DNA of 64,000 nucleotides. It comes from Tubulanus polymorphus (Eukaryota > Nemertea > Palaeonemertea > Tubulaniformes > Tubulanidae). This document shows positions 33,774-44,837 of the stretch, one piece after another. The notes under the pieces are model-generated. The model did no database searches, had not been told where the DNA came from, and was given only the letters and a program-made list of their open reading frames with translations. A program made the position numbers and the translations under genes. Position 1 is the first letter of the stretch, and the number at the start of each line of letters is the position of its first letter. The stretch lies in assembly GCF_964204645.1 (NCBI RefSeq), contig NC_134028.1, positions 12,751,001 through 12,815,000 of the forward strand. Reading direction: 5' to 3'.

Positions 33774-34208
33774 TTAATAATTAACTAATTCTTTTAATAA
33801 TTTATCTTGTTCTTCAACTGTTATATGACCATTTAAACTTATTATATAATCTAGTGTATTCTTTAATTTATTAATTTCTTTTATATTAGTTTTAATTTTT
33901 TCTTTATTACTTTTTATATTCAATTTTGAACTTATACCAGTTAAAACACTTGAACTTAATCCTAATACACCAATTGATATAGCTAAAGGTGTTAATGGAC
34001 TGAATATTGCTAGAAATGTTATTACAGAACTAATTGTAACCGAACCACTAATAATCAAATAATATATGATTTTAGATTTTAAATATTTTTTCTTTTTAAC
34101 TTTTAAGTCACTTTCAAATTCTAATATTTGTTTTTCTAAATATGTTTTTAATTTAGTTTTATTTATATCATGAGGAATAATATCAATATTATCAACTTTA
34201 TCTTCCAT
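33774..34208 (-). CDS. Two-helix membrane protein, intact
   Basis: 144 residues. The N-terminal 45 are charged and helical; two hydrophobic segments follow (about 47-67 and 71-90, IYYLIISGSVTISSVITF and the next Gly/Ser-rich stretch). The C-terminal 50 residues are helical with a VEEQDKLLKELV end. A double-spanning membrane protein with a cytosolic or virion-interior tail fits. Copy A has one stop in this gene. Function is unknown. The TAAATG start follows a T8 run. Confidence 0.7.
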   Translation of the reverse strand: MEDKVDNIDIIPHDINKTKLKTYLEKQILEFESDLKVKKKKYLKSKIIYYLIISGSVTISSVITFLAIFSPLTPLAISIGVLGLSSSVLTGISSKLNIKSNKEKIKTNIKEINKLKNTLDYIISLNGHITVEEQDKLLKELVNY

Positions 34209-34228
34209 TTATTTAGCAAAAAAAATTA

Positions 34229-34651
34229 CTAATTAGTAAACTTATAAGCAACAAATATAACAATAACAGTTCCACCTAAAATCCATATTATTTCATATTT
34301 CTGTTGTTCTTTACTTGGGGTATAATAATCTGATATTGTAGGTTTATGTAGATGTAATTTTTCTTTATTGGTTACTGCGTTATATAAACTCATTGCATCA
34401 TCAACTGATTGAAAATCTCTATGTGAAATCTTCTGATCATATAATTCCTTGTTAATATAATCCATATAGTTTTGTCTCTTTTCTCTATATTCTTCTGCTG
34501 CTTTATTGTATTTCTCTAATGCTAAGTTATGTCTTTTTTGTTCTGTTAATGATCCATTTTTATCAATATGTTTAAATAAATATCCACCACCAGAAAATGC
34601 TAAAGCGTTAACAATTGCCGATCCTATAATAGTTATAACTGCAGAAGCCAT
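34229..34651 (-). CDS. Conserved two-helix membrane protein, intact
   Basis: 140 residues. Hydrophobic N-terminus (residues 2-25) with a GGGYLF turn, a charged coiled-coil-like segment (35-75), then YYTPSKEQQK and a C-terminal helix (IIWILGGTVIVIFVAYKF, about 119-137). I recognise this arrangement as recurrent in Polinton-like loci of invertebrates, but I know no assigned function. The start is in AAATAAATGG, and the next gene begins 21 bp downstream. Confidence 0.7.
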   Translation of the reverse strand: MASAVITIIGSAIVNALAFSGGGYLFKHIDKNGSLTEQKRHNLALEKYNKAAEEYREKRQNYMDYINKELYDQKISHRDFQSVDDAMSLYNAVTNKEKLHLHKPTISDYYTPSKEQQKYEIIWILGGTVIVIFVAYKFTN

Positions 34652-34675
34652 TTATTTAGTAAAATAATTATGTAT

Positions 34676-34897
34676 TTATATGGGAGGAATATATTTGTGT
34701 TTTTCCAAATAATCAATAGTTAAATTAGATAAAGTAACTGCTAATGTTAATTTTGAAATATCATTTATATCAAATCTATCAACATTAACACTTCCCATTT
34801 TGAATACTTTTTTTAATACCATTGAATAACCAACAGTTCCAACTGATAGTAATGCTCCATTATATAATTCAGTTATTATCCACTTATTATCACTCAT
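34676..34897 (-). CDS. Small conserved element protein of 73 residues
   Basis: A short protein with a hydrophobic, Gly-rich stretch (ALLSVGTVGYSMVLKK, residues 15-30), a central charged part and a short IPPI end. The copy A homologue is frameshifted, and conservation of the frame between copies supports it being real. Its ATG abuts the stop codon of the preceding gene (TAAATG shares the stop TAA). Function is unknown. Confidence 0.6.
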   Translation of the reverse strand: MSDNKWIITELYNGALLSVGTVGYSMVLKKVFKMGSVNVDRFDINDISKLTLAVTLSNLTIDYLEKHKYIPPI

Positions 34898-35254
34898 TTA
34901 TTTATCAAAAAGATTACTATCGTCAAAATATTTAGTTATCTTATTTATGATTAATTCAACATTTAATTCATTACTAGTTTCATTTGTATATATTTCAATT
35001 ATTATTTTTTTATTATCATCGATGATAAAATCTTCATCTAATTCATAAAATCTTAAAGATTCTCTAATTAAATTAGTAATCTTTTCTACATTAAAAGTTT
35101 CTTTATCTATTGTTGTTTCATACTCAAATGTTGTTTCATTAGAAAATGTAATATTTTTGATATGTGTAATTACATCATTAACGTTAAATTTCATTTCTTT
35201 CTCACGTTTAAAATCAAACCCAAAACATATACTCGGTCCAACAGTTATATTCAT
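34898..35254 (-). CDS. Small conserved element protein of 118 residues
   Basis: A soluble, acidic protein with no membrane segment. It starts NITVGPSICFGFDF and alternates beta-like and helical stretches; the NITVGPSICFGF opening is identical in copy A. The start here is ATCAATG rather than TAAATG (copy A has TATAAATG), probably a mutated motif. Function is unknown. It lies directly after the penton-like gene, so a capsid-associated role is possible. Confidence 0.6.
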   Translation of the reverse strand: MNITVGPSICFGFDFKREKEMKFNVNDVITHIKNITFSNETTFEYETTIDKETFNVEKITNLIRESLRFYELDEDFIIDDNKKIIIEIYTNETSNELNVELIINKITKYFDDSNLFDK

Positions 35255-35270
35255 TGATATAGTGAAAAAA

Positions 35271-36029
35271 TTACTCTTTACATCTTATAACTAATTCATA
35301 AATTACAGGAAAGTTATTCAAATCAATTAAATAACCATTATGATTTCTTATTTCTAATTTAAAATTATTAAATTTAGGAATGCAAGGTTTAAAATCACAT
35401 TCAGCTAAATTATAATTTATTTGAGTTCCAAATTGTTTAACATTTTTTAATGGTAAAATATTTAATATACTAGAATTACAAATTGTATCTTTATTTGCTT
35501 CGAATGTTTTTGTAGGCTCGATTAAATTGCAATAAATATAAAAATGTGTAAAAGGTATTATATTTGAATTACCATCTACGTTTCCTGTAACAGTATCTGG
35601 TGCAATTCCTAACAGTTTAGCTATAGGTTTTTTTACCATAAATGCATGTTGACTTTCATCATATACCTTTATTTTAATTTTGTTTGTGCTATCACTTTTT
35701 ATAAATCTAATTAAAGATTTATCTTCTCTTCTAATTTTCAACCGTGCTCTTCGATTAATTTCTTGAGCTAATGTTTCTAAATTATATAATCCTGCTTTTA
35801 AAATTATATGAAACCATTTGTCTATATTTCCAATATGAATTAAAAAAGTATTATCTTCAATAGTTTTATCAGTTATATTATAAAAAGAATTACATAAACT
35901 TATATTAACTAATTTTAAATCTACACAATTCGTAAATTCTCTATCTTATTGTACTAGTAAATTATGTGATTTATAATCTGTAAGTCTTCTAGAATCAACA
36001 AATATTCTGTATTCTTTTAATTCTACCAT
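35271..36029 (-). pseudogene. Penton-like minor capsid protein, one nonsense codon
   Basis: 253 codons from the ATG at 36029 (AATAAATGG), with a single in-frame TAA near 35947 where copy A has Leu (TTA). The N-terminal domain has LKAGLYNLETLAQEIN, the middle a Thr/Asn-rich segment with IPFTHFYIYCNLIEPT, and the C-terminus FKLEIRNHNGYLIDLNNFPV. These two end blocks match what I know of Polinton penton proteins. The intact part (156 codons) covers 35271-35741 in the same frame. Confidence 0.65.
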
Positions 36030-36046
36030 TTATTTTACATATTTTC

Positions 36047-36400
36047 TTATTCGAAATCTATTTCATGGTGCCCTTTTTCATTCTTACCTTTGTATACGAA
36101 ATAGAAATCTCCAGAACATAATTCTTCTAAGTCTTCACTTGATAATCTATGAAATCTATCCGGTAAATATGTTCTGAATTTATATGTATTTCCTTTTAAT
36201 CCTTCATATTCTAAGTGTATAACTAATTTATCTCCATATTTGTTAGTAACTGTAACAATATCTGTAATAAGATATTTCTTATGGATTATTAATTCTTTTA
36301 ACTTCTTAAATTTATAATCTACTGATTTGACATTGGAAGTATCTTTTATTCTATCTAGAAATAATTTGTTGTTCTCACTGTGTGTTTGTTTACTCTCCAT
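36047..36400 (-). CDS. OB-like small protein next to polymerase, intact
   Basis: 117 residues: a polar N-terminus, a Lys-rich segment, then VTNKYGDKLVIHL, FRTYLPDRFHRLSSEDLEEL, FYFVYKGKNEKGHHEIDF. It shares the YG-K / FLP / LS-E-L / GHH pattern with the protein at 12991. A single-stranded-DNA-binding or replication-accessory role is inferred from its place directly downstream of the polymerase. Its start is TTAAAATGG, not TAAATG, like the polymerase, which hints at a different expression class. Confidence 0.65.
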   Translation of the reverse strand: MESKQTHSENNKLFLDRIKDTSNVKSVDYKFKKLKELIIHKKYLITDIVTVTNKYGDKLVIHLEYEGLKGNTYKFRTYLPDRFHRLSSEDLEELCSGDFYFVYKGKNEKGHHEIDFE

Positions 36401-36429
36401 TTTAATAACATATTTTTATTAAAATTTGA

Positions 36430-39400
36430 TTAACAAATTAGAATTCTTTTCATTATTTCCTTCTCTTTTGTTTCTTCTCTTTTAGATTTTAAGTATTCAT
36501 CTAAATTGCAACCAAAAGCAACTGTATGAATTCCATCATCTAAAATATATCTTTTATCATCAAATGGGTTTAGACTAATCTTTTCAATTTCTTCAATAAA
36601 CATTTCATGATCTTCAGATCTTAAACATCTCATCTTATGTTTTCTAACTTCTGCATTGAATATACAATTGATGTAATATTTGAAATGAATATTCTTTTCT
36701 ACTACACTTTTGGTTATTCCTTTTAACTTTTTAGCTTCATGTTCTTTAGTTTTATATGAATACATTTTAGATCTAATACCTATGAATTCAATCATTTCTT
36801 CACCACCTAATTCATTTTTGAATTTACCGGGAACTTTTTTATTATCATTGCTAAACAATTCATGATCTTTAGGATAATTACTGAAATCAAAATGATGTTT
36901 TAATGTTTTCTAATCATCTGTTATGTTATCAGTTTTTATCTTTAATATGTAAGAATCTGTATCAAAATATAAGATTTCTATATGTTTTTCTCCAAAAAGT
37001 GGTTGTAATACATTATAATAGAATTCATACATTACTAATTTTGATAATTCTAAAACTGAAGCGCCAACATAGATTGGTTTATTAAATTTCATTGATGTTC
37101 TTCTCATCTTAACTGCAGCTAAATTTTCATCAAATATTCTGTTACCAATGAACTTAGGATATGATTGTAAATGTCTAATTCTTTTACCATTACTAACTAA
37201 CTCAATATCATTTCTATTTCTAATATTTTCACAAGTCTTACCATAGAATGCATTATTCATTAGTTTGAAGAAATCTTTTTCGAAATCAGTTTTAGCTTCA
37301 GTTCTCTGTTTGGTGTTAAAATCTATATATTTTCCTAACCACTTAGATTGACTAAATGAAATATATCTATGTACTTTTTTTAGAATCATTCCTTGACTCA
37401 AATAAAACTTTAACATTCTATAATGTACTACATAATTATATTTATCTTCTTGAGTTACCATTAACTTTTCTGTATGAATATGATTTTCGGGTTTAATTCT
37501 TTTTTGATAATTTGATAATTCTTCATGAGTTACAGTTTTATGTTCGGAACAGTAAGCTAGATTTCTAGATTTAAATTTAATATGTTCAGGATATTCTAAA
37601 TCTACAACAAAGAAGTACCCAGTATCTGAATCATCTGCAATATCTAGGATTCTTTTCTTCCAATCAAATTTATCATTATTTTAGATATAAATCTACTAAT
37701 TGTCCATGATTTTCTATTTTGAAATGATTCCAAATATTCAATGTTCTATTATATACTTCATCTTTAACATATTCATTTTTTAATTCATCATAGAATTGTT
37801 CTTTTAATAATTCAGTTATATTAAAATCATTATGTGATTTATAAAATGAATATGGAATTGCGCCTTTATATCTCATTAATTGAAAATCATCATTATTTGG
37901 GTAGTGTTGCTTTAATATTTTTAATTCATCATCAACTAATGATTTTGATAAGTTATCTAATGAACTATTTAAAAATCTATATGAATCTATAAATCTTAGG
38001 CAACCAAATTGGAATGATATATAATTCTCAGATGTTTTAGCTAACATTCTAAATTTATAAGTTGGTATTTTATCTTTTGATCTATTTGAATTTAATCTTT
38101 CTATTTCATTATTAATTTCTTCTATTTTATGACATAACTGTTTGATGAATAAATGTGCATCATATCCTGATAGATTATGAAATGATCATGGTCTCTTACT
38201 TTTTTATCTTTATAATTAAATATCTTTTCACAATAATAACATTTATCTGAAAACTCAAATTCTTCTTTATCTTCTTCTGTCATTATAATTTCTATATTTG
38301 TATTCAATAATTTACTAAATCTTATTTCATATTCAATTAATAAGTCACAAAAATGATTGATAACATTTTCATTTCTATAATCATAATATTCACTTTTAAT
38401 TAGTTCTGGATAATCAGATTTTATATATAACCCGAAAGCTGCAGCTGATTGATGAATCTTTTTAATAGTATTTGTTTTTGGTGGTTCATCTGAAAAATCA
38501 TTTTCATTAGAATTTAATTTCTTTCTTTTATAATATATTTCTTTTCTATCTTGATCAGTTAATTCTTTATTTAATGATTCAAAATCTCCATATATAACAA
38601 ATGGTACTTTATTTTTGTAATCATATTTTTTGAATTCTAATATTTTATCCTTTTCATTTGGTAAAACTAATTTACAATAATCATGATTTTCACATAATTG
38701 TTTATGATTTAATAATGTACTTTCATTACTGAATCTATGTAAACATTTTCTACAAAGATATATTTTATGGTGATCATTTTCTGATTTAAAAAATAAATCG
38801 ATTTGTTTAATCCACATATAATGATTCTCATAATATAGTATATCTATAATATCATTTGAATCGTAATCTTTTGATAGATATAAAGGTTCGAATGTATAAT
38901 GTTTTAAATTGTTACCTTTTGTATTTGGTAATTTGATTAAATCGAATACATTTATTCTTAAATTATTATCTCTTTCTATCTTTGGGATGTTTTTAATTCT
39001 AACAGGATACTTATCTATCTTATAATTATTTTCAAATGGTTTATAATGAGTTAATCTAAAACTATGTTGTTTATAATCTTCAACTGGGTGTAAACAACTT
39101 ATTATAGCCCATAGAAAACATTTATCATCTTCATTTTGTACATTTATTACAGCATTAGTTTTAAACGGTAGTTTAATATAACTCGATGCTTCAATATCTG
39201 GTTCTTTATAATATGATACATTATTTTCATCAATTGGTTTTGATTTAGTTAACTTATTATATTTTGTGTTATAAACATGTAAAGTCATCAATATTATTTC
39301 ATCAAATATTAAACCAGATCCTTCAAAATATTTCTCTTCTATTTTAGTTTTTACTTCATTATAACATTTATCTAATTTATCATCTATATGTTGTTTTGAA

Positions 39401-40038
39401 ATAATATGTTGTGAATGAGAATTTATATTATATATTGGTTTATTTTCAGATTTTATGAATTTAACTTTAACTGATATACTAATTTTAGGATATTCAACAT
39501 CAGTTATTATTTTTATTTTTTCTTTCATATTTTCTAAATGTTTTTTATTTTCTTCTAATGTTTTTCCTTTATGAAATTTAAACTCAATAGCAGCTGGACC
39601 AATCTCACTTTTAAATGCTTCGGTTATCTCTATATCTTTTTTATTATCTAGCGAATTAATATAATTTCTTACATCTTCCATGTATGGTCTTTTATTGTTT
39701 AATTTATTTTTTATGCTTTTAATTGTCTTCTGTTTCTTATAATTATCTTTATCAAAGTAATCTTCACCTAAAATATCATTATTCTTATTTCTAATATGAC
39801 TTTTAGATTTTAAATGTTCTTTATGATATCTTTTATCACTGAATGATTGATTACATGTATCACATTTGTATGTTTCTTTTTCATTCTTTAATTCATCTAA
39901 TTTAGTTTCTAATATATCATCTTCATATTCTAATTTCAATTTATTCTCTAAATGTGTTTTAGTTTTATTGTGTCTTGCTTTTTGGGATTTATCTATATTG
40001 ATATTACATGTTGGACAGTAGTACTTATTTGCTTCCAT
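36430..40038 (-). pseudogene. polB: Protein-primed DNA polymerase B, with palm-motif deletion and stops
   Basis: The N-terminal 638 codons (40038-38122) hold two C2H2 fingers (about residues 8-29 and 59-81), a third Cys/His cluster near 430, and exonuclease motif I FVIYGDFES near 480. A CYYCEK-VRDHDH zinc site lies near 600. A frameshift near 38185 follows, before the second exonuclease motif. At 37676 a 353-bp deletion relative to copy A removes the palm motif with YIDANNLYG. Motif B (NAFYGKTCENIRNR) and motif C (DTDS) survive in 36910-37461. A TAG at about 36910 and the C-terminal 142 codons complete it. The start is TTAAAATGG. It replicates the element from its TIRs using a terminal protein, which I cannot locate. 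Confidence 0.92.
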
Positions 40039-40092
40039 TTTAATATCAAATTTTTTTTTAAAATTGATTTTAGAAGTTCAATGATTTATATC

Positions 40093-40451
40093 ATGTATTA
40101 TTTCAATCACACTTTACTAACACTTTAAATGTTTAAAAATCTAACTCACACAAATATGAATATTGAAATAATGTTGTAAATATATCTATCTATATATCTA
40201 TTCTATAAGAGCTCACACTTTACTCACACTTTTATATTGAATAATCTATCAATTTATATGTTATTCATATATATTTTATTCATGTATATAAATATTTTAA
40301 GAGTAATAGGGATAATGGGCTTTCAAGCTAAAGGTTGAACGGGCGGGTGAGTAAAAAATGAAAAACATGAAAATAATAACAATTTCTACTTGAATTACTC
40401 GCGAAACTCATAAAAATGAAAAATAAATTCGAGCGTGTGAGAATTTATTTT
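40093..40451 (-). repeat. Right terminal inverted repeat of copy B
   Basis: The inverted partner of 22847-23203. Only scattered substitutions and short indels are visible, for example CTCACCCGCCC against CTCCCCCGCCC. The polymerase start is 54 bp inside it. Confidence 0.92.
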
Positions 40452-40941
40452 TCATTCAGATACGCGCGCTCAGTTGCTCGTGAATGCGTCCAGCAACATA
40501 TAAAAAACATTTATCACCCACTCAAATGTCTTTAGAGATAACTATCTAATGGTTTGTTGTAAATAAACAATGAGGATCACTGGAAGGAAGAATGATCTGC
40601 ACTCGTGAGGAGAAAATTTGTGAAAATTGGGTAAATTTTCACGCTTGGGTGACTTTGACCTTTTTAGGAAATTCTGACCCACCAATGAAAAAAATTTATT
40701 ATTTTGATTGAGTAACACATAGGCCTACATTGATATTATAGGAATAGAAAATAGGCATTTGCTTTTAGATTTATACATCTGGCTTCAGTATAATGAATAA
40801 CATGACTTTTTATAGCATATGACCTGAACATGACCCCATATTTTGGGGACCCACTTGGACCCAGGTGTCAAAAAGTTTTGAAAACCATAAATTTCTAATA
40901 GCTATAACTAATAGCTTTCAGAAAGTTAGGTTAGGCTAAAC
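40452..40941. other. Host flank, nothing recognised
   Basis: No gene or repeat recognised in this interval. Confidence 0.4.
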
Positions 40942-41157
40942 AAAAATGATACCTTGTTTCTCCGCAGCGGCCGTGTCATTTTTGTACAATATGATAGGCT
41001 AAAATTTATAAACAGTTCATTTCTATAGCGGCCGGGTCTGTTATGGTAAAATTGATCACGATTTTTAAAAAAGTAATGTATAGGGTAGATAGGCGGCCGG
41101 CCGGCCGGGTCAACATTTAAGCTCAGCAGAGCGGAGAAACAAGGTATCAATTTTTTT
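40942..41157. mobile_element. MITE of about 215 bp with GGCCGG core
   Basis: The ends AAAAATGATACCTTGTTTCTC and GAGAAACAAGGTATCAATTT are inverted repeats. The interior holds GCGGCCG motifs and a CGGCCGGCCGGCCGG run. It is the inverted relative of 14130-14332. Confidence 0.7.
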
Positions 41158-42356
41158 AGCCTTATACAGGGGTTTGGCATTAGAAAAGCATTTTAATGGA
41201 CATTAAAAACCATATGTCGAATTCGCCTAAATTAATCAATATCAGATTGACATGCCGAACTTTTGTGTGCAGATTGTTTCATATATCCACCACTGCGCGG
41301 CGGTGTAACAATTCACGTGGTTGACATGTTGCATAGCAACAGTCGGTGTCTCTTCATTTCACACACAGTTAAGTGCGGGCGCAGTGCATTGCTGATGAAG
41401 ACCTATTACAGTATTAGCCTATGTCACACATATAATACAGACTTTACAGCACATCAGCAGTGCTAATATTGGCGCGCGCGCATTATGAATTACGTCTTGT
41501 TTTCATATATGGCGTTTGTATGAAAACAGTATTTTGAATGAAGTAAAACTAAATTATTGAGTGATTATCGGTCTAATAAATATCAAAAATTCTTTGAAAG
41601 TGATTTACATCGGTCCTGAGGAATCGGGAGGGTATTATTACCGGACTGACGAGATTTCAATGCGGACCGAAAACCGACGGTTGAAAAGTCAATTGAGCTG
41701 AGAAATATATTCCGAGGGACAGACAGGACCTGATTCCAGAAGGGATTTTTTATGATTAAATGGGAAGGGTTGGTGGATTTCTGTGGCAAACAGCATTGCG
41801 TGATCGTCTTTCACGAATATGGAAGTTTACGTTAAATATTTCGTCAAATTCTATGATATTATTCTTTGATTCTGCGATTTTGATTGCGCAGTTAAAACCT
41901 TGAAGTTTGTCTGATTTTTACAGAAATGCCGGTTTTTGCCTCTAAATTGGAAAAAGCTAACCCGCGACTATCTGAATTCTTCTTACATCGTTGTGACCGT
42001 TAAGATCTGAATTTAACGGCTGTATAGTCAACTTTTGTATAAAATGCATTTTTGCTCCATTAATCGATGGTCAAACATGCTAAGACGCTGTTCAACGCAT
42101 GCCCGTAATGGGAAAAACAATTGACTTAACTGATCAATTTTTACAGTGAATTTGGAAAAACCTTTATCTACAGTTGGTAAATGATTTTTACATCACGAGA
42201 ATCACATTATTCTAGAGTAAATTTATTAATATTCAACTTTTTACAATAAAACATTATGTAAGATTAACTGCCGTTTAAATCAAATCACTAACACAAAACT
42301 CCAATAGCGCGCGAGCTCCAACAATGCGACGATGGCTGTCATGCGCAACAATGGGT
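41158..42356. other. Non-coding interval, nothing recognised
   Basis: Only short chance frames. No repeat structure was noticed by eye. Confidence 0.4.
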
Positions 42357-42632
42357 TCACGAGAAAGTTCGACATGGTGGATTTTGGTTAAAAAAATTCA
42401 AACATGGAAAGAGTTTTAAGCAAATATATCTCTTGGCGATACCACCGTCGATGATTTTCGCAAGTAGTAACTCTCCTGTGAAATCGATGCCCGCGACAGT
42501 AAAGGGCGGCGCATTTTGAACACGTGTTACGGGAAGCGGAGGCGAGATCGGAAACGGATAGCTACGCCCACATGTTATTTTACATGTAACGCATTTTCGT
42601 ATTACAGTACACTTTGGACTTTGTTTTCCCAT
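42357..42632 (-). pseudogene. BEL/Pao-type integrase remnant
   Basis: A fragment with CVTCKITCGRSYPFPISPPLP, then RVQNAPPFTVAGIDFTGEL. The CxxC before a PPLP-RV-PF-GIDFTG motif is the start of the integrase core of BEL/Pao retrotransposons. The frame ends in unrelated residues, and no other domain of the element is seen nearby. It is a dead fragment. Confidence 0.65.
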
Positions 42633-43489
42633 TGTCGTAGTAATTCCTTTAAGAAAACCTTGTAGGGCCTAATCAACTATGCCTCTATAATGATAGATGG
42701 CGCTTGCGTTTCACCTAGCCCTTCACAACCTGCCATCTAGCGACAAAATATATCTAACTTTTAAAACATGGCGTCTGTCAACGTGAAAGGTGTTTATATT
42801 TTCATTCCATTCCATACATGCGAGGCTAGGCCTAACCGGCAATTGTTGTTGAAATATAACTTAGGCCCAATAATGTTTCCAACAAAAGTGGGCGGTTGGC
42901 AAACGTGTGCTCGGTTGTCCTTAATAACCGAGATGACACAGATGACACAATTTACTGTCGCCAAACTGAGTCGAGTGGCGGCGATATGAACTGAGCCGCC
43001 CGAGCGGCTGGCGAGATGACATGTAAAACGAAATATAGACTTGGCATTTATTTCCATTTAAACACTTGAAATCATATAAGAATAAAAATACCTTCTTGAG
43101 TAATATTTTGATATTTTGTCGGATATTTTTGTAGATTGTTAACTTAAATATTTCCCAGATTACATTGTCAATCAATTAAATTCAATGAAATTATTGTAGA
43201 AATGAAATTTATTACGAAGTTATAAGTTCAATATAGGCCTAATGAATGCAATCTTAAAGTTATTTGTTTCAAATGAACAAACTTCAATTTCTCCTGAAGT
43301 AATGTGGAGATAGACGGTAGGCCTAAACCTCTCCTGTAAAATTGAAAGACCCAATATTTTGACACATGCACTTGAATATGGGCTTTGACCTTGTTGGTGT
43401 GTTGAAAATGATAAAATTTATCGTAGGCCTAATCTACAATAAAACTCCACCGGGGTCGCCATCTTAGATAGCTGATCTCTTATCTCCGT

Positions 43490-43690
43490 AATGCTTAACT
43501 TAACCCACAAATAAATATCGGGACAGCTGATATCACAGCAATAGGGATTTCAGGTCACTTGATCAAAATGTGTCATAATTAGCGTTTTCCTCGCTTCAAA
43601 TTTTTATTCACTCACAAAAAACGCATTTTATATCCGATTGAAACCAAACTTGCTCAGTATGCTCAATTTACCGGTTATTTGTTGTGGTGT
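43490..43690 (+). repeat. Dispersed repeat, related to 52245-52690 on the other strand
   Basis: Shared words in the same order: CCGTAATGCTTAA, ATCGGGACAGCTGA, TAGGGATTTCAGGT, AAACTTGCTCAGTATG. The copy at 52245-52690 is longer and inverted. Confidence 0.45.
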
Positions 43691-44774
43691 AAATTTCATG
43701 AGTGTATCTTGCGTAGTAACAGAGGAATAAATCGTAGTTCAGCGCGCATCGCCGGATTTCTAGGAAACAAAATGGCGGCCATGTTTGAACATGCATTTTT
43801 CAATCACGTGAAAACCACATGCAATTTTTTAGGTCAAATCCGCAAGCCCACTGCTGATTGGCTGATTATTTGACCTCGGAACATTTTAAAAACATTTCTC
43901 GGCTATAACGTAGTGATGCGTACTTTTTTGCCCGGCCGTGTTTTTGCTATTTTCAAGCGATGAACGTATTTCAAAGCTTCAATATGCGAAAATTATAATA
44001 ATTGACAAAAAGTACACCCATACGTTTCAAAATTGAATACTTTATTAATCATTTTCTGTAATTACTTTTATGATTGATTTAGTAGTCTTTCGCAGATTTT
44101 GACCTAAAGTTGGCGAGGTGCTTAAAATTGTTTACATCCGGGTCACTTCCGGCTCCACACCGGCTGCCAGCTGATCAATTAAAACACTTCCTGGTTCGTT
44201 TTTGCTACTCCAAATGGCAAATTAGCAACTAAAACGACAATATTACTAAATAAATTCATTCTTTATTAAGAAATCGGCCAAGTATAAGTAAAATAATGGC
44301 TATCGAATGGCAGATTTTTTAGTATTTTCCGCCAGAATCCAGGCCTTGTCTTGCTCAAATTTTTTCCCAACCAAAAATTTACTTTTCCCAATCTCCTTTG
44401 CCTAATAAGTTGAAATATTCGTCTTCACTATTAAAGGAAATGCTAGGATAACTCCTGAAATGAATATTTACTTATTTGTCTTTCTTTTTTTGACTAGAGG
44501 CCTCCTAGTCCTATGCCTACCGCTGCAATGTAACTGCCGCCAGTAGTGCAGTAGGCCTAAAACACCCAATCAATGGTTTTTCGAGCCAAATGATGTTGGT
44601 CACCTAAATCTAACCTCTTATAGGCCTACGTAGGTCTATCCTCTTGATGTTTTTGAATATATTACTCAAAATCAGAAAAAAACTATGTAACTAAGGCCTT
44701 GAGATTTCGCGTTTTAGTAAAAAAGACTTTCGGCTCCTGAAACCTCCATCAATAGGCAAACCAATACAGCTTAG
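43691..44774. other. Non-coding interval, nothing recognised
   Basis: No gene or repeat structure was recognised. AGGCCTA words are frequent. Confidence 0.4.
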
Positions 44775-44837
44775 CCAAACTTAGTCTTACACACGATTCG
44801 GTCCAAGCCATAAATCCTATCAACAGGGAGAATTGGA

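Larger units (their letters stand above)
22847..40451. mobile_element. Polinton-like element copy B, structurally complete, 17.6 kb
   Basis: It is bounded by TIRs of 357 and 359 bp. It has an integrase/ATPase block on the + strand and a polymerase/capsid block on the - strand, converging on the inverted-repeat cassette at 27821-28425. The gene set (protein-primed PolB, DDE integrase, FtsK/A32-type ATPase, capsid and penton-like proteins) defines Polinton/Maverick elements, regarded as integrated adintovirus-like viruses. Most large genes carry one to several lesions, so it is a recent but dead copy. I could not find an exact 6-bp target duplication at the edges; the boundary is set by the end of TIR similarity. 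Confidence 0.9.
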
